64,000 nt of DNA from Ectobius pallidus (lineage: Eukaryota > Arthropoda > Insecta > Blattodea > Ectobiidae): assembly GCA_964059195.1 (NCBI GenBank), contig CAXKWD010000002.1, positions 155,792,422 through 155,856,421 of the forward strand, in the 5' to 3' direction. Shown here piece by piece: positions 11,874 through 22,081 of the stretch. How positions within the stretch are numbered: position 1 is the stretch's first letter; the number at the start of each line of letters is the position of its first letter. The translations under genes and the position numbers were made by a program. The notes under the pieces were generated by a model that worked only from the letters and a program-made list of their open reading frames with translations, did not search any database and was not told the origin of the DNA.

Positions 11874-13864
11874 GGGCCGATTGTATAAACATCACTGACT
11901 GGAGATCAATTATGATCTAAGTTCAGAAAATGATCTGAGTTCAGGCTCGAGTCGTATTGTATAACACTGATCTAAGATCAACGAATCGAAGTTCAATTTT
12001 GATCCTAGTTCATACATGAGCGCTTGGCAACATCGCAGAAACAGATGAGTTCGCGAGACGAGAGCATTGTTATTCTGTTTTCCTCCGTATTTAGACTGTG
12101 TTATGCGAAATGTGTTATCGAAATTAAGCAGAAAAAGGATCGTTCCTAATTGAAATTGTCTTGGGAAAATATAAAGATATTGTAGAATCCAAAAAGACGG
12201 ATGCGATAATATTTGTGCAAGAGCAAAATGCAATGAAAAATGTTCTGGTAATTTCATTCCTGGCGTTATAAATCGGCTTAACATTTCCACGGCTAAGAAC
12301 GTATAAATGCTTCGTCTCATGAATTGTATAAGAGCGGAGACGTAAAACTTAAGGAATTTTTGTTCATCTGTTATGTTTGTCATTCATGGAAACCAGGTAG
12401 CCTATTCCACTGAACTTTTCGCTATCGATTTTAAACTTAATAGCCCACTGAAGTTTTTACCTCATGACTGCCTTATTGAATGAATGAATGAATGAATGAA
12501 TGAATGAATGAATGAATGAGCCACATGTGTCCCATTCAGGGCTAGGGCCTCCCTCTGATGAGGGGGTAGCTCGGTTAGAATCTCATATGGTGAGCTGGTC
12601 CATATGAGCTTGGTAAACACTTCACTTTCACTAAACTTCTTCCAGCAACTCGGTGTGTAGGCTTCTCCAGACATCTCTGTTCTTTGCTACGCTGGACCAG
12701 TGTACCCCGGCACGCCTTCTGAAGAAATCTACCCACCTCGTTCTTGGTCTTCCTCTCTCCCTTTTGCCGATCCTAGGGTCCCATACAGTAGAGATGTTTC
12801 CCCATCTGGTACCTGGAAATCTCGCTACATGACCACCCCACTTCCACTTCAGGCTGCATGCGCGCTGGGCCACGTCGGTTAGTCCTGACATCTTTCTCAG
12901 TCTTTCTGTTGAAATTCTGTCTCTGAGGGATATCCCCATTATCCTCCGTTCCATCTTCCGTTGGCAAGTTTTTATGCTATTCTTCTGAGCTTATTACAAT
13001 GTAAAATATCAGTTCTGAAAGAGTTAATAGGTCACATAAAGAAAGATAACGAAGAAAGCATTTGGGGAAAATCCAAAAACAGGTCGCCCCTTAAGATCCT
13101 CCCACTCGAGATTTCCTAGTAGTTCCACCATAGTCTCCTAACTGTCTCTCGTTTAGCAGCGTTGAAAATTTGGAAATTTTTTATTTTTCCTCCTTTCTAC
13201 TATTCAATCTCTTTTCTCCAACCTATTCCTACAATAAAATATTTGAGCCCAAGGAGATTCGAACATGGGACCGCTAGCATGACAGCCACTCATTTTAACA
13301 CTATGCCATCAAGTGAACGTTGGGGTGATAAGCGAGAATTCCTGTGTTTAAGGTTAGGGAGCTGCATGAAATGGCGAAGATTGATAATTTCATATTAGTT
13401 GCAATTGTGGTGCAAGGGTTATTTTCGTATTATAGTAATTAGTGCAACATAATAATAACGTACAGGTTATGCTGTAGAGTTATGTTACATTGCATTATAA
13501 GGAGCCTAAAGCATAGCCTATATACGCACAACTACTTTATAGCTAGAAATGTACGCACAACTACGTTATAGCTAGAAATGTATGAAGTTGTGTTTTATGT
13601 ATTTTCTTTATATTTATCGTAACCACACAGGTAGGCCTAATATTATGTTTATAATGAGCTAATCTTATGTCTCAAATACGAAAACAGCCCCTTGAACTGA
13701 GATCAACTAGTTTGATCGGAGAAATTTCTCCAGTCAAAATTGATCCTAGTTCAGTGCGAATTGATCTCAGATTAGCGTTTATACAACAAAAATTTCTGAG
13801 TTCAGCGTGAACTGAGATCAATTTAGTCTCTGATCCAAGATCAAACTGTTTATACAATCGGCCC
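11874..13864. mobile_element. PIF/Harbinger-like element, TTA TSD
   Basis: Inverted ends GGGCCGATTGTATAAAC (11874) and GTTTATACAATCGGCCC (ending 13864) are flanked by TTA at 11871-11873 and 13865-13867. The subterminal regions are full of alternating TGATCTNAGTTCA and inverse words, giving complex fold-back ends. A TWA duplication with GGGCC ends fits PIF/Harbinger. No transposase is seen, so it is non-autonomous. It carries a LINE fragment inside (12477-12965). Confidence 0.8.
12477..12965 (-). pseudogene. 3' end of an RTE-type LINE with (ATTC)n tail
   Basis: Minus-strand C-terminal piece of an RTE/CFDP2-like retrotransposon: MERRIMGISLRDRI, LKWKWGGHVARF, WDPRIGKRERGRPRTRW and W..VAKNRDVW, ending in a GAAT microsatellite tail (12477-12519). 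The same domain occurs at the 3' end of the larger RTE copy (36995-37325). It is nested inside the Harbinger-like element and strongly 5' truncated. Confidence 0.75.
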
Positions 13865-14644
13865 TTAAAGTTTTAATGTGAAGTAATAATTTTTGGTGTC
13901 AATGTATTGTAAAATTCTGATTATAAAATTCCATATATTGGCAAGTACTGCACTTCTCTACTCTCTACAACCCACGATCCCCAAATGGGAATTTTTATAA
14001 ATAAGATAAATAGTTCAACCAAATTGCATCGTTTTACTTATGGCTTGTTATATTGTGTTGTTTAGCCTCAAAGCAACATATATTTGCAAAAAGATTAATT
14101 TTCAAAATTCTGGCATTTAATGGGTTGAGATGAAACAAAATGTTCCATGTACATACTTCTTTTCTTATAATTTTGTCTGCTATGGAAACAATGTCAGTCA
14201 TCAGTGCAAATGATGTACCAGTAATTGATGAATTTAAGAAACTGTTTCTTTCAAAGGGGTGTCTTTTGCCATCATTGTTAGTATGCTAACCAAAAGTTTG
14301 GTGATTTAATTTGTAGTCTGTCCTTTTTATTTTTCATTACTTTTTAGTTTACCTGTAGAATTATTTTTTTAGAGATCCTTTTTATATTCAAGCGAGCTTA
14401 AAAGACCCAGAATTGCCCAGGTATTGTATTTTGCATGTACTAAGAAGGAAACTTATGGAGTACTTCTGAATTTCAAATTCTAGGCCTTTATATAGCCTTC
14501 TGTCTGGGTTGCATGGTCAATATGACCAATACTTTTTCTTTTCTTCAGTTCCATTTCAAAAATTCTTGGAAAAAAAAGTTTCGTGAATGGCAATCAAGAT
14601 CTCCATTTGGTGTTTGTTGATATAGAAATAGCGTAGCATACTAT

Positions 14645-14974
14645 TCGGTGCCAAGAAAGATGCTGTGGAAGATGTTGGAAAAGGTGGGTGCAACAATAGA
14701 GTTGATGAGAAGAATGTACTACAGTAGCAAGGCAGCTGTAAAGGTTGGTAATAGAATATCAGAAATGTTTGAAACAAGCAAAGGACTAAGACAAGGATGC
14801 TCGATGTCACCAACAGTGTTTAAATTATATTTAGAAGTTGTTCTTGGCTATTGGAACAGACAGTGCAGGAGCTTGGGTGTGCCAGTACAGCATCAACATT
14901 TACATTCACTGTTGTTTGATGATGATCAAATGCTTTTGGCCCTGGATAGAGACGATGTTATGTATCAAGTGAAA
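14645..14974 (+). pseudogene. LINE-A copy 2, first part
   Basis: Plus-strand RT segment identical in layout to LINE-A copy 1: KMLWKMLEKVGATIELMRRM, SKGLRQGCSMSPTVFK, LLFDDDQMLLA, then DRDDVMYQV. It stops abruptly at about 14974, where the CR1-like LINE begins. The sequence resumes at 22461 with LVDVYKQW. Confidence 0.75.
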
Positions 14975-15273
14975 CATACGGTTTTGGTTCTGCACAACTT
15001 CTTCGTTAACTGCGGTCCAGGTTTGGACCCATAAAAAACGGGATAATAGTGATATTGCAGGCTGTAAGCATTGTAAGTTTGAACATTAAAACACCAGCAG
15101 TGAATTCAATGATTCAGAATTATTTTTCCTTATTGTGATTGTGAAAGTGTGGTGTTTTCAAGCTGACTAACGCTATGAAGGGAGATCAGCGCCATATTGA
15201 TTGTCTTGTAACGGTCTAGCGCAATACTCCGTATATAGAGATATACGCACGGTAGTGCTCTAAACATCACGGA

Positions 15274-16740
15274 TTGTGCAACATGGATCAGGCTCTGCCC
15301 ACGGTGTCCTTAAATCTTATCATAGATCTTCTTACCAAAGACTTGCATGAAGCCCAGAGAATGATAAATGATTTAAAGCAGGAAAACGAGGAACTAAAAA
15401 GCAACATAAGATTCTTGGAACAGTATTCTTGGGCTAACAAAGTAAAGAGACCTTTTCCTAATACTCATCATGGTGCAGACTTTCAACTGCAGACACACAA
15501 CAGGTTCAGTGCACTCAATGGGGCAACTGAATGGAAGCCCAAACAAGGTCCTCCTTCCAAGAGCAAATCCAGCAAGCAACGCCCACATAAAGAAAAAGTA
15601 AAGTCAGGCAACAAGAATACTACAAACAAGAAAAAGGTAGTAATAATGGCTGATAGCCACGGAAGGGGTTTATCTGAAAGACTAACATGTGACCTAGGAA
15701 ACCAATATGAAGTCATTGGGTATGTGAAACCAGTTGCTACGATATGCCAGGAGCTGGAAAATAACAACAGCATCAGTAATGAGCTTGGTGAAGAGGACCA
15801 TTTAATCATCATAGGAGGATCTAATGATGCTTGTCACAGTCTATATGATGTTACACATATTTCAAATCTCATATCAGATAAACTAGCCGCATTCAAGACT
15901 AATAATGTAACCTTAGTGGACCTACCCCACAGATATGACTTACTGAATGACTCACCGGTAAATGTGAGAATCAGTGAGATCAACTCATCTCTTCAGGAAA
16001 TTAGAAAGTTTCGCTCATCATTAGCTTTAATTCAAATGTCAAACTTTGAGAGAAGATTGCGTACACGTCATGGCCAACACCTCAATAATGCAGGCAAAAA
16101 TTCACTCTCTGGTTCATTGAGTGAATCAATCCAAGGACGGAGCAAGAAAGGGACACAGCAGCTGTTTCGGTCAACGCCTAAGTCAGCGATCACAAGGGAA
16201 ATTGTCTTAAAGGCCAGCAATAATCTCTCTCCCTCATCATTGCCTTTAAGCATTGGAGAGGTAATGCCAGGGGCGGTAAATAGACTTTCTTCCAAGCTAT
16301 CGCTGGGCCATCCTCATAATCATGCAGCTGAGCCCACCTCGACTGAGGAAGACCCGGAGTCATTAAATGAGCTTTCCTCTGAGCAACCTCTATGTTCTGC
16401 TGAGGAATCCACTCCAGATTCTTCAACTGTGAACTTTTCAACAGCTAATGTGGAATTTTCTCCTGAACAACCTCTATGGTCTGTTGATGAATCCACTACA
16501 GACTCTTCAACTGTAAACGTTTCAACCCCTATCATGGAAATTTCTTCTGTCAATTCAATGGAAACATTCTCTATCGCCAATAATGAACCTAATTTAGTAT
16601 CTATTGAGGAACCCACTCTAATCACTTCAAATGAACACACGACTGGATACTTAGAGGGTTCTCAACCAGCAAGAAGAAAATCATCCAGAATGGGGAAGCC
16701 ACCTGCTAAACTCGAAAAATTTTTATGCTCAAGGGCTTAA
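15274..16740 (+). CDS. LINE-B ORF1 with SGNH/esterase-like domain
   Basis: Open frame of 488 residues. The start at 15274 follows the leader. Residues about 10-50 form a heptad-rich coiled coil (LTKDLHEAQRMINDLKQENE). Residues about 80-120 are very basic, suiting RNA binding. Residues about 123-285 look like an SGNH hydrolase: block I VIMADSHGRGL with the nucleophile-position Ser, block III IIGGSND with the oxyanion Asn, and block V RHGQHLNNAGK with the His; the Asp usually three residues before that His is not seen. The last 150 residues are Ser/Thr/Glu-rich with a degenerate repeat (SSEQPLCSAEES, SPEQPLWSVDES). Esterase-type ORF1 proteins are known from CR1-like LINEs, where they coat RNA and may act on lipids. 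Whether this one is catalytic is open. Confidence 0.75.
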   Translation: MCNMDQALPTVSLNLIIDLLTKDLHEAQRMINDLKQENEELKSNIRFLEQYSWANKVKRPFPNTHHGADFQLQTHNRFSALNGATEWKPKQGPPSKSKSSKQRPHKEKVKSGNKNTTNKKKVVIMADSHGRGLSERLTCDLGNQYEVIGYVKPVATICQELENNNSISNELGEEDHLIIIGGSNDACHSLYDVTHISNLISDKLAAFKTNNVTLVDLPHRYDLLNDSPVNVRISEINSSLQEIRKFRSSLALIQMSNFERRLRTRHGQHLNNAGKNSLSGSLSESIQGRSKKGTQQLFRSTPKSAITREIVLKASNNLSPSSLPLSIGEVMPGAVNRLSSKLSLGHPHNHAAEPTSTEEDPESLNELSSEQPLCSAEESTPDSSTVNFSTANVEFSPEQPLWSVDESTTDSSTVNVSTPIMEISSVNSMETFSIANNEPNLVSIEEPTLITSNEHTTGYLEGSQPARRKSSRMGKPPAKLEKFLCSRA

Positions 16741-17576
16741 ATGGAACCAAAGAATTTTCTGTGTTGTTGCAAAACATTCAATGTTTGAGAAACAAGTTAT
16801 TTGAGTTAGAAATTCTTTTGTCACATGATCTCTCACAGGTAAGGATATCTGCCTGACAGAGCACTGGTTACTAGAAAATGAAACAGTTTACTTAATACTT
16901 CCTTCTTTTAGTATAGCAAATATTTACTGTCGCAAAAATCATAAAAATTGTGGAATTCTAGTGAGAAATTCAATAGTTTTTGAAAACCCAGTAAATACAA
17001 CCCATCTCAATGATGAACTAAACTTTGAACATTCAGTTACACAAGTAAGCTTAAATAATACCAAATTCTTAATAGTGTGTCTGTACAGATCTCCCAATGG
17101 ATCTCTTCCAATCTCTCTTGACAAAATAGAATCCTTATTCTCAGTGTTACATAAGCTCAATTTACCCATTATAAGCTATGGCGATTTCAACTTAAATTTC
17201 CTATTAAAAACTCCTTATGTTGTGAACTTATGTAATCTATTTCTAACTTATAATTTACACCCTGTCATAAATACCGCCACTAGAATAACATCTACTTCTC
17301 ATACTTGTTTAGATCAGTTCTTTATTAACCCAAATAATTTTAATTTCAGTACCCTCAATTTGAATTCTGGAATCTCTGATCACAACTCGTTACTACTAAA
17401 TTTACATTTACATTCTCCACATCCCATTCTTGAATCTGTATGTTTAAAACTTAGCTAATCTAAATAAAATATTAACTTCTTCAATTTCCTGCTAGGTAAA
17501 GAGGATTGGGAGGATATTTCTAAGGAAACAGACACCAATCTTATTACAGAAAATTTCATTGATACAATCATTCACT
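16725..17576 (+). pseudogene. LINE-B ORF2, APE endonuclease part
   Basis: An ATG at 16725 overlaps the ORF1 stop by 16 nt and gives MLKGLNGTKEFSVLLQNIQC, the usual start of an APE-like endonuclease. A small indel near 16842 shifts the frame; CLTEHWLLENETVY, CLYRSPNGS, SYGDFNLNF, TSTSHTCLDQFFI and SGISDHNSLL follow, carrying the GDxN and SDH catalytic signatures. It stops near 17456 and then continues as DWEDISKETDTNLITENFID up to the PLE insertion. The part beyond resumes at 18924 and 20125. Confidence 0.75.
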
Positions 17577-17659
17577 TCATTCTTGTGTCCGACTTTAGCG
17601 CTGTGTAACAAATAGTTGAATAAAAACACTTTCTTCAACGCACTTTATTTACCTTAGTA

Positions 17660-17722
17660 AACTTCTGGACGGCCGTTTCGCAGGTGGTGTTCCTGCATCA
17701 TCAGCAGAGTGTCAACTGAGGT
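17660..17722 (-). ncRNA. Hammerhead ribozyme motif in PLE, minus copy
   Basis: Inverse copy of the motif at 18806-18872: box CTGATGA (complement of 17698-17704), stem GCAGG/CCTGC, box GAAA (complement of 17676-17679), two-base-pair helix III around GGCC, and GTC before the predicted cut. Same single unpaired U next to helix II. Confidence 0.55.
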
Positions 17723-18126
17723 CTCTGGAGCAGGTGTTTGTGAGGGTGTCTGTTATGGTGGGGTGTAGTGGAGGTGGGGGTAGGTGATGGGGGTTTGGTT
17801 TGACTGCCTGTGTGTATTAATGTGTCAAATAGCGTGTGTGATCTGAAATTGAGTTGGTTATTTAAAACTGATGTTGGGTGTGATTTTGTGTGTTTGTAGA
17901 TTTCGAATTGTTCCAATGTATTTAATTTCTTGCTTTTGTGTGTGAAGTGTAGTATTTCCATGTCTGTGTTTATGTTTTCGTAATTGTGGTCTGTTGTAAT
18001 GATGTGCTCTGCAAAATTTGATTTGTTTTGTGCTTGGTGGATAGCTTTGATGTGTTCTTTGTATCTGGTTCGAAATGATCTGCCTGTTTGGCCTATGTAG
18101 AAACTGGGACAGTCTTGGCATTTTAA
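17701..18126 (-). pseudogene. Penelope-like GIY-YIG endonuclease, minus copy
   Basis: Reads KCQDCPSFYIGQTGRSFRTRYKEH on the minus strand, with the CxxC and the GIY-YIG core (FYIGQT, R..R..EH), then HKSKKLNTLEQFEIYKHTKS and a Pro/Thr/His-rich end. It lacks the reverse transcriptase. The open frame continues beyond the junction near 18126 into antisense sequence of the other copy, so the longer frame is a chimera. Confidence 0.8.
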
Positions 18127-18131
18127 ATATC

Positions 18132-18825
18132 TAGCACAACAAAATGGATACAAACCCGAAATGATAAATTCAATGGTCAAAAAAGCAGAACGAAAAAGAC
18201 ACACACAAAACCCCCAACAAACACAAAAAGATAAATTCATCACACTGACGTACCAAAACCATAAAATGTACAAAGTCGCTACCTCATTTAAAAAACTGAA
18301 ATACAAAATTGCATACAGAACAAACAACACCCTGAAAAAACACCTCACAAACAAACACACACACACAGACAAATTTAATTCAACTGGTATATACAAACTC
18401 AAATGCCAAGACTGTCCCAGTTTCTACATAGGCCAAACAGGCAGATCATTTCGAACCAGATACAAAGAGCACATCAAAGCTATCCACCAGGCACAAAACA
18501 AATCAAATTTTGCAGAGCACATCATCACAACAGACCACAATTTTACGAAAACATAAACACAGACATGGAAATACTACACTTCACACACAAAAGCAAGAAA
18601 TTAAATACATTGGAACAATTCGAAATCTACAAACACACAAAATCACACCCAACATCAGTTTTAAATAACCAACTCAATTTCAGATCACACACGCTATTTG
18701 ACATATTAATACACACAGGCAGTCAAACCAAACCCCCATCACCTACCCCCACCTCCACTACACCCCACCATAACAGACACCCTCACAAACACCTGCTCCA
18801 GAGACCTCAGTTGACACTCTGCTGA
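18132..18825 (+). pseudogene. Penelope-like GIY-YIG endonuclease, plus copy
   Basis: Reads YKVATSFKKLKYKIAYRTNN, KKHLTNKHTHTDKFNSTGIY, then KCQDCPSFYIGQTGRSFRTR, the linker and GIY-YIG endonuclease of a Penelope-like element. One frameshift lies near 18540 (HNF/YENINTDMEIL). The N-terminal reverse transcriptase is absent: the copy is 5' truncated. In this family the endonuclease helps target and open DNA. Confidence 0.8.
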
Positions 18826-18872
18826 TGATGCAGGAACACCACCTGCGAAACGGCCGTCCAGAAGTTTACTAA
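18806..18872 (+). ncRNA. Hammerhead ribozyme motif in PLE, plus copy
   Basis: CTGATGA at 18822-18828, stem GCAGG/CCTGC with a 7-nt loop (18830-18846), GAAA at 18847-18850, then A-U and C-G closing a GGCC loop and GTC ending at 18858, the predicted cut. Helix I can start CTCTG with CAGAA (four pairs, then a mismatch). Minimal helix III is typical of Penelope hammerheads. One extra U (18829) between the CTGATGA box and helix II is unusual. Confidence 0.6.
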
Positions 18873-19053
18873 GGTAAATAAAGTGCGTTGAAGAAAGTGT
18901 TTTTATTCAACTAATCATTCACTACCTTGATGTAGCTATACCCAAAAAAAGGGTAACCAGCTGTAATAACAACTAAGTGGAGGGAAAGGAAATAGACATT
19001 AAATCCATGTCTGGGATATTAATACAAGTAAGAATAAGCTTGAAAAATTTTAT

Positions 19054-19123
19054 GTCATAACCGGGATTTGAACACGGATCTCCAGCTTAACGCGCTGATG
19101 CTCTACCATTGAGCTACCATGAC
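19054..19123 (-). tRNA. tRNA-like gene, anticodon position GTT, unit 1
   Basis: Folds as a cloverleaf: acceptor GTCATGG/TTATGAC (two G-U), D stem GCTC/GAGC with GG in the loop, anticodon stem TCAGC/GCTGG with loop GCGTTAA, T loop TTCAAAT, with A and B boxes. The loop puts GTT (Asn) at 34-36, but position 33 is C instead of the near-universal U. Confidence 0.55.
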
Positions 19124-19346
19124 AACATGCCAGTACAACATCAAATTCCTCAACTGATTCAGAATACAAGGCAGACCACGGGAGGTTTCTCCGTTGAGAA
19201 CACACATCCAAAGGTGTCCTACATTTGTAGGTACTTTGAAGCCAAGTTTATTTATATACTATTAATTAAGTGGAGGGAAAGGAAATAGACATTAAATCCA
19301 TGTCTGGGATATTAATACAAGTAAGAATCAGCTTGAAAAATTTTAT

Positions 19347-19416
19347 GTCATAACCGGGATTTGAACACGGATCTCCAGCTTAACGCGCTGATGCTCTACC
19401 ATTGAGCTACCATGAC
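19347..19416 (-). tRNA. tRNA-like gene, unit 2
   Basis: Same 70 nt as unit 1, 293 bp further on and on the same strand. Confidence 0.55.
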
Positions 19417-19717
19417 AACATGCCAGTACAACATCAAATTCCTCAACTGATTCAGAATACAAGGCAGACCACGGGAGGTTTCTCCGTTGAGAACACACAT
19501 CCAATGGTGTCCTACATTTGTAGGTACTTTGAAGCCAAGTTATTATTTATATACTATTAATTAAGTGGAGGGAAAGGAAATAGACATTAAATCCATGTCT
19601 GGGATATTAATACAAGTAAGAATCAGCTTGAAAAATTTTATGTCATAACCGGGATTTGAACACGGTCTGCCATGTATTCTGAATCAGTTGAGGAATTTGA
19701 TGTTGTACTGGCATGTT

Positions 19718-19787
19718 GTCATGGTAGCTCAATGGTAGAGCATCAGCGCGTTAAGCTGGAGATCCGTGTTCAAATCCCGGTTATGAC
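19718..19787 (+). tRNA. tRNA-like gene, unit 3 (inverted)
   Basis: Same 70 nt on the other strand. A run of five T at 19794-19798 follows, as expected for a Pol III terminator. Confidence 0.55.
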
Positions 19788-20012
19788 ATAAAATTTTTCA
19801 AGCTGATTCTTACTTGTATTAATATCCCAGACATGGATTTAATGTCTATTTCCTTTCCCTCCACTTAATTAATAGTATATAAATAATAACTTGGCTTCAA
19901 AGTACCTACAAATGTAGGACACCATTGGATGTGTGTTCTCAACGGAGAAACCTCCCGTGGTCTGCCTTGTATTCTGAATCAGTTGAGGAATTTGATGTTG
20001 TACTGGCATGTT

Positions 20013-20082
20013 GTCATGGTAGCTCAATGGTAGAGCATCAGCGCGTTAAGCTGGAGATCCGTGTTCAAATCCCGGTTATGAC
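20013..20082 (+). tRNA. tRNA-like gene, unit 4 (inverted)
   Basis: Same 70 nt, 295 bp after unit 3 on the same strand, again with a T run just downstream. Confidence 0.55.
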
Positions 20083-20124
20083 ATAAAATTTTTCAAGCTG
20101 ATTCTTACTTGTTGTAATAACAAC

Positions 20125-22081
20125 GCTTACAGTCCGGACAATAGTTGGATTAGTAAAGGGATTAGGAAGTCCTGTAAAAAAAAAAGGATTATGCATCACT
20201 ATTATAAGACTACAAACGACATTCACTTTAAAGAATATTACAACACTTACTGCAAAATCTTGAAAAAAGTTATCTTTCAAGCCAAAAACATGTTTAATGC
20301 AAATGTTATTATCCAATCGGAAAATATTAACAAAGCTCTTTGGCAAACAGTAAAGAGAGAAACTGGAGTTCTTAAAAACAGGAAGGAACCACTCAAAATA
20401 TTACACAATAATAATGAAATCAATAATAGCCTACAAATAGCAAATTTATTCAATTCATACTTCTCAGAATTAACTAAAAAATTAATAAAAAATGCTAATA
20501 ATTACCCTCTATCTTTTCCTGAATCACTACTAAACTCTAAATCAATATTCATAAAGCCAGTCACTGAAAATGAAGTATCATGTTTAATAAAAGATTTAGA
20601 AAACAAATTCTCTTATGGTTTTGATGAAATTCCTTCAACTGTCCTAAAATATTGTTCAAAATATTTAATTAAACCTATTACTATATTATGTAATTCATCA
20701 CTTTCCTCAGGTTGCTTCCCTGAGATTTTCAAACAAGCAATAATCAAACCCTTATTCAAAAAAGGAGAAAGAAATAATATTGAAAATTACAGACCAATTT
20801 CTCTCTTATCTGTTTTTTCAAAAGTTTTAGAGAAGTCAATGTATAACAGGATAGTACCCTTCCTTGAAAAATGTGATATTTTCTCTGCCTCACAGTTTGG
20901 TTTTAGGAAAGGTTTGTCAGTCAATGGAGCCTTATATTCTTTCTTAACAGATATCTTATCGGCTAAAGATCAAAAGTCTAATGTAATTGGACTTTTTCTT
21001 CACCTTCGGAAAGCCTTCGACACAGTCAATCATAAAATTTTATTACATAAATTAGATAAATACGGAATTAGAGGGCATGCTAATAAATGGTTTGCCTCTT
21101 ATTTGACCAACAGAAAACAGGTAGTCAAAATAAATTCCTCCTATTCAAACGAAGTTACATTAGAACACGGTGTCCCTCAAGGTTCAATTCTCGGACCCCT
21201 TCTTTTCCTAATCTTCATTAATGATTTACCTGTCTCTCTGTCACCTTTTAAAACAATTCTCTATGCAGATGACACCAACGTAATTTTCATAAACAAGCAT
21301 ATAATGCAACTAAAAGCTGAAATAAGCAAAACAAATCTAAATCTATTTAATTGGCTTAACCATAGTAAACTGTTTCTAAATTCGGACAAAACCTTTTTTA
21401 TCAACTTCAACAGTCATACAGACAATGATAATTCTCTTGAATTAAGCATTGGAAACTCAAAGATATCCGAAATCGACAAAATTAAATTTCTAGGTATCTA
21501 TATAAATAAAAATCTCTCATGGGATGATCATATCTCTCATTTAAAAGGGAAACTATCTTCTTCGTATTTTAAGCAACATCTCAAATATAGGAATACTTAA
21601 AACATATTATTTCGGTTGAATTCAATCGGTACTAAACTATGGTATAATTTTTTGGGGTAACTCTCCAAAAATGATCGAGGTTTTTAGAATTCAAAAAAAC
21701 ATTTTAAAAATCATGGTTAATGTTCCCACTAGAACCAGCAGTAAACCAATTTTTAAAAAGCTTAATATAATGCCTTTACCATGTTTATATATTTTGGAGA
21801 CTGTTCATTTCATTCATTGTAATCAACAACTTTTCAAATATAACCATGATCTTCATAAGTACAACACAAGAATCTCTAATGATCTACATCTCAATAACCA
21901 TAGAACCACTAAATTCCTAAAAAGCATTGCACATCAAGGCATTAAACTGTATAACAAATTGCCCAACTCATTCAAAAAGTTAGATCCTAAGAAATTTAAA
22001 TGCAAAGTAAGCTCCCTATTAAAGGATTTCTCATTCTATAATGTAAACGAATTTTTTCAGTCCTCCTTTAAAGATTTATAA
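20125..22081 (+). pseudogene. LINE-B ORF2, reverse transcriptase part
   Basis: Resumes LINE-B ORF2 after the tRNA array (NAYSPDNSWISKGIRKSC). The RT blocks are in order: AIIKPLFKKG, NYRPISLLSVFSK, QFGFRKG, FLHLRKAFDTVNH, HGVPQGSILGPLLF, LYADDTNVIF, KFLGIYINK. The motif A Asp is His (codon 21001-21003), which should abolish catalysis. A frameshift lies near 21590; the remainder (21600-22081) runs through YGIIFWGNS, MPLPCLYILE and IKLYNKLPNSFKK to the stop. Start uncertain because the N-terminus is split by two insertions. Confidence 0.85.

Larger units (their letters stand above)
17577..18912. mobile_element. Inverted pair of Penelope-like fragments, 11-bp TSD
   Basis: Bounded by AATCATTCACT at 17566-17576 and 18913-18923. 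The two arms (about 17616-18121 and 18405-18910) are near-perfect inverted copies. Each holds the C-terminal GIY-YIG endonuclease of a Penelope-like element followed by its terminal repeat with a hammerhead-like motif. Only the + copy extends further into upstream coding sequence (18132-18404). The left arm also has about 39 extra outer bases. Confidence 0.8.
18974..20112. repeat. Head-to-head array of tRNA-bearing 294-bp units, 12-bp TSD
   Basis: Flanked by TGTAATAACAAC at 18962-18973 and 20113-20124, inside LINE-B ORF2. Units starting TAAGTGGAGGG (18974, 19265, 19562) run one way. The third is cut near 19664, where the sequence turns round and two units run the opposite way to 20112. Each full unit holds a 70-nt tRNA-like gene. 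Units are nearly identical, so the array is young. Confidence 0.85.

Noticed and set aside
17701..18402. 233-codon minus-strand frame as one protein
   Set aside because: Its first about 90 codons cross the inversion junction and are antisense to the + copy; only the part below about 18126 is real Penelope sequence.
19081..19110. CTGATG in the tRNA unit as a hammerhead core
   Set aside because: It is the D-loop/anticodon region of the tRNA; the seventh base is C, and no GAAA box with pairing follows.
18974..20112. Tandem repeats as a CRISPR array
   Set aside because: Units are about 294 bp, inverted halfway, contain tRNA-like genes and lie in a eukaryotic LINE.
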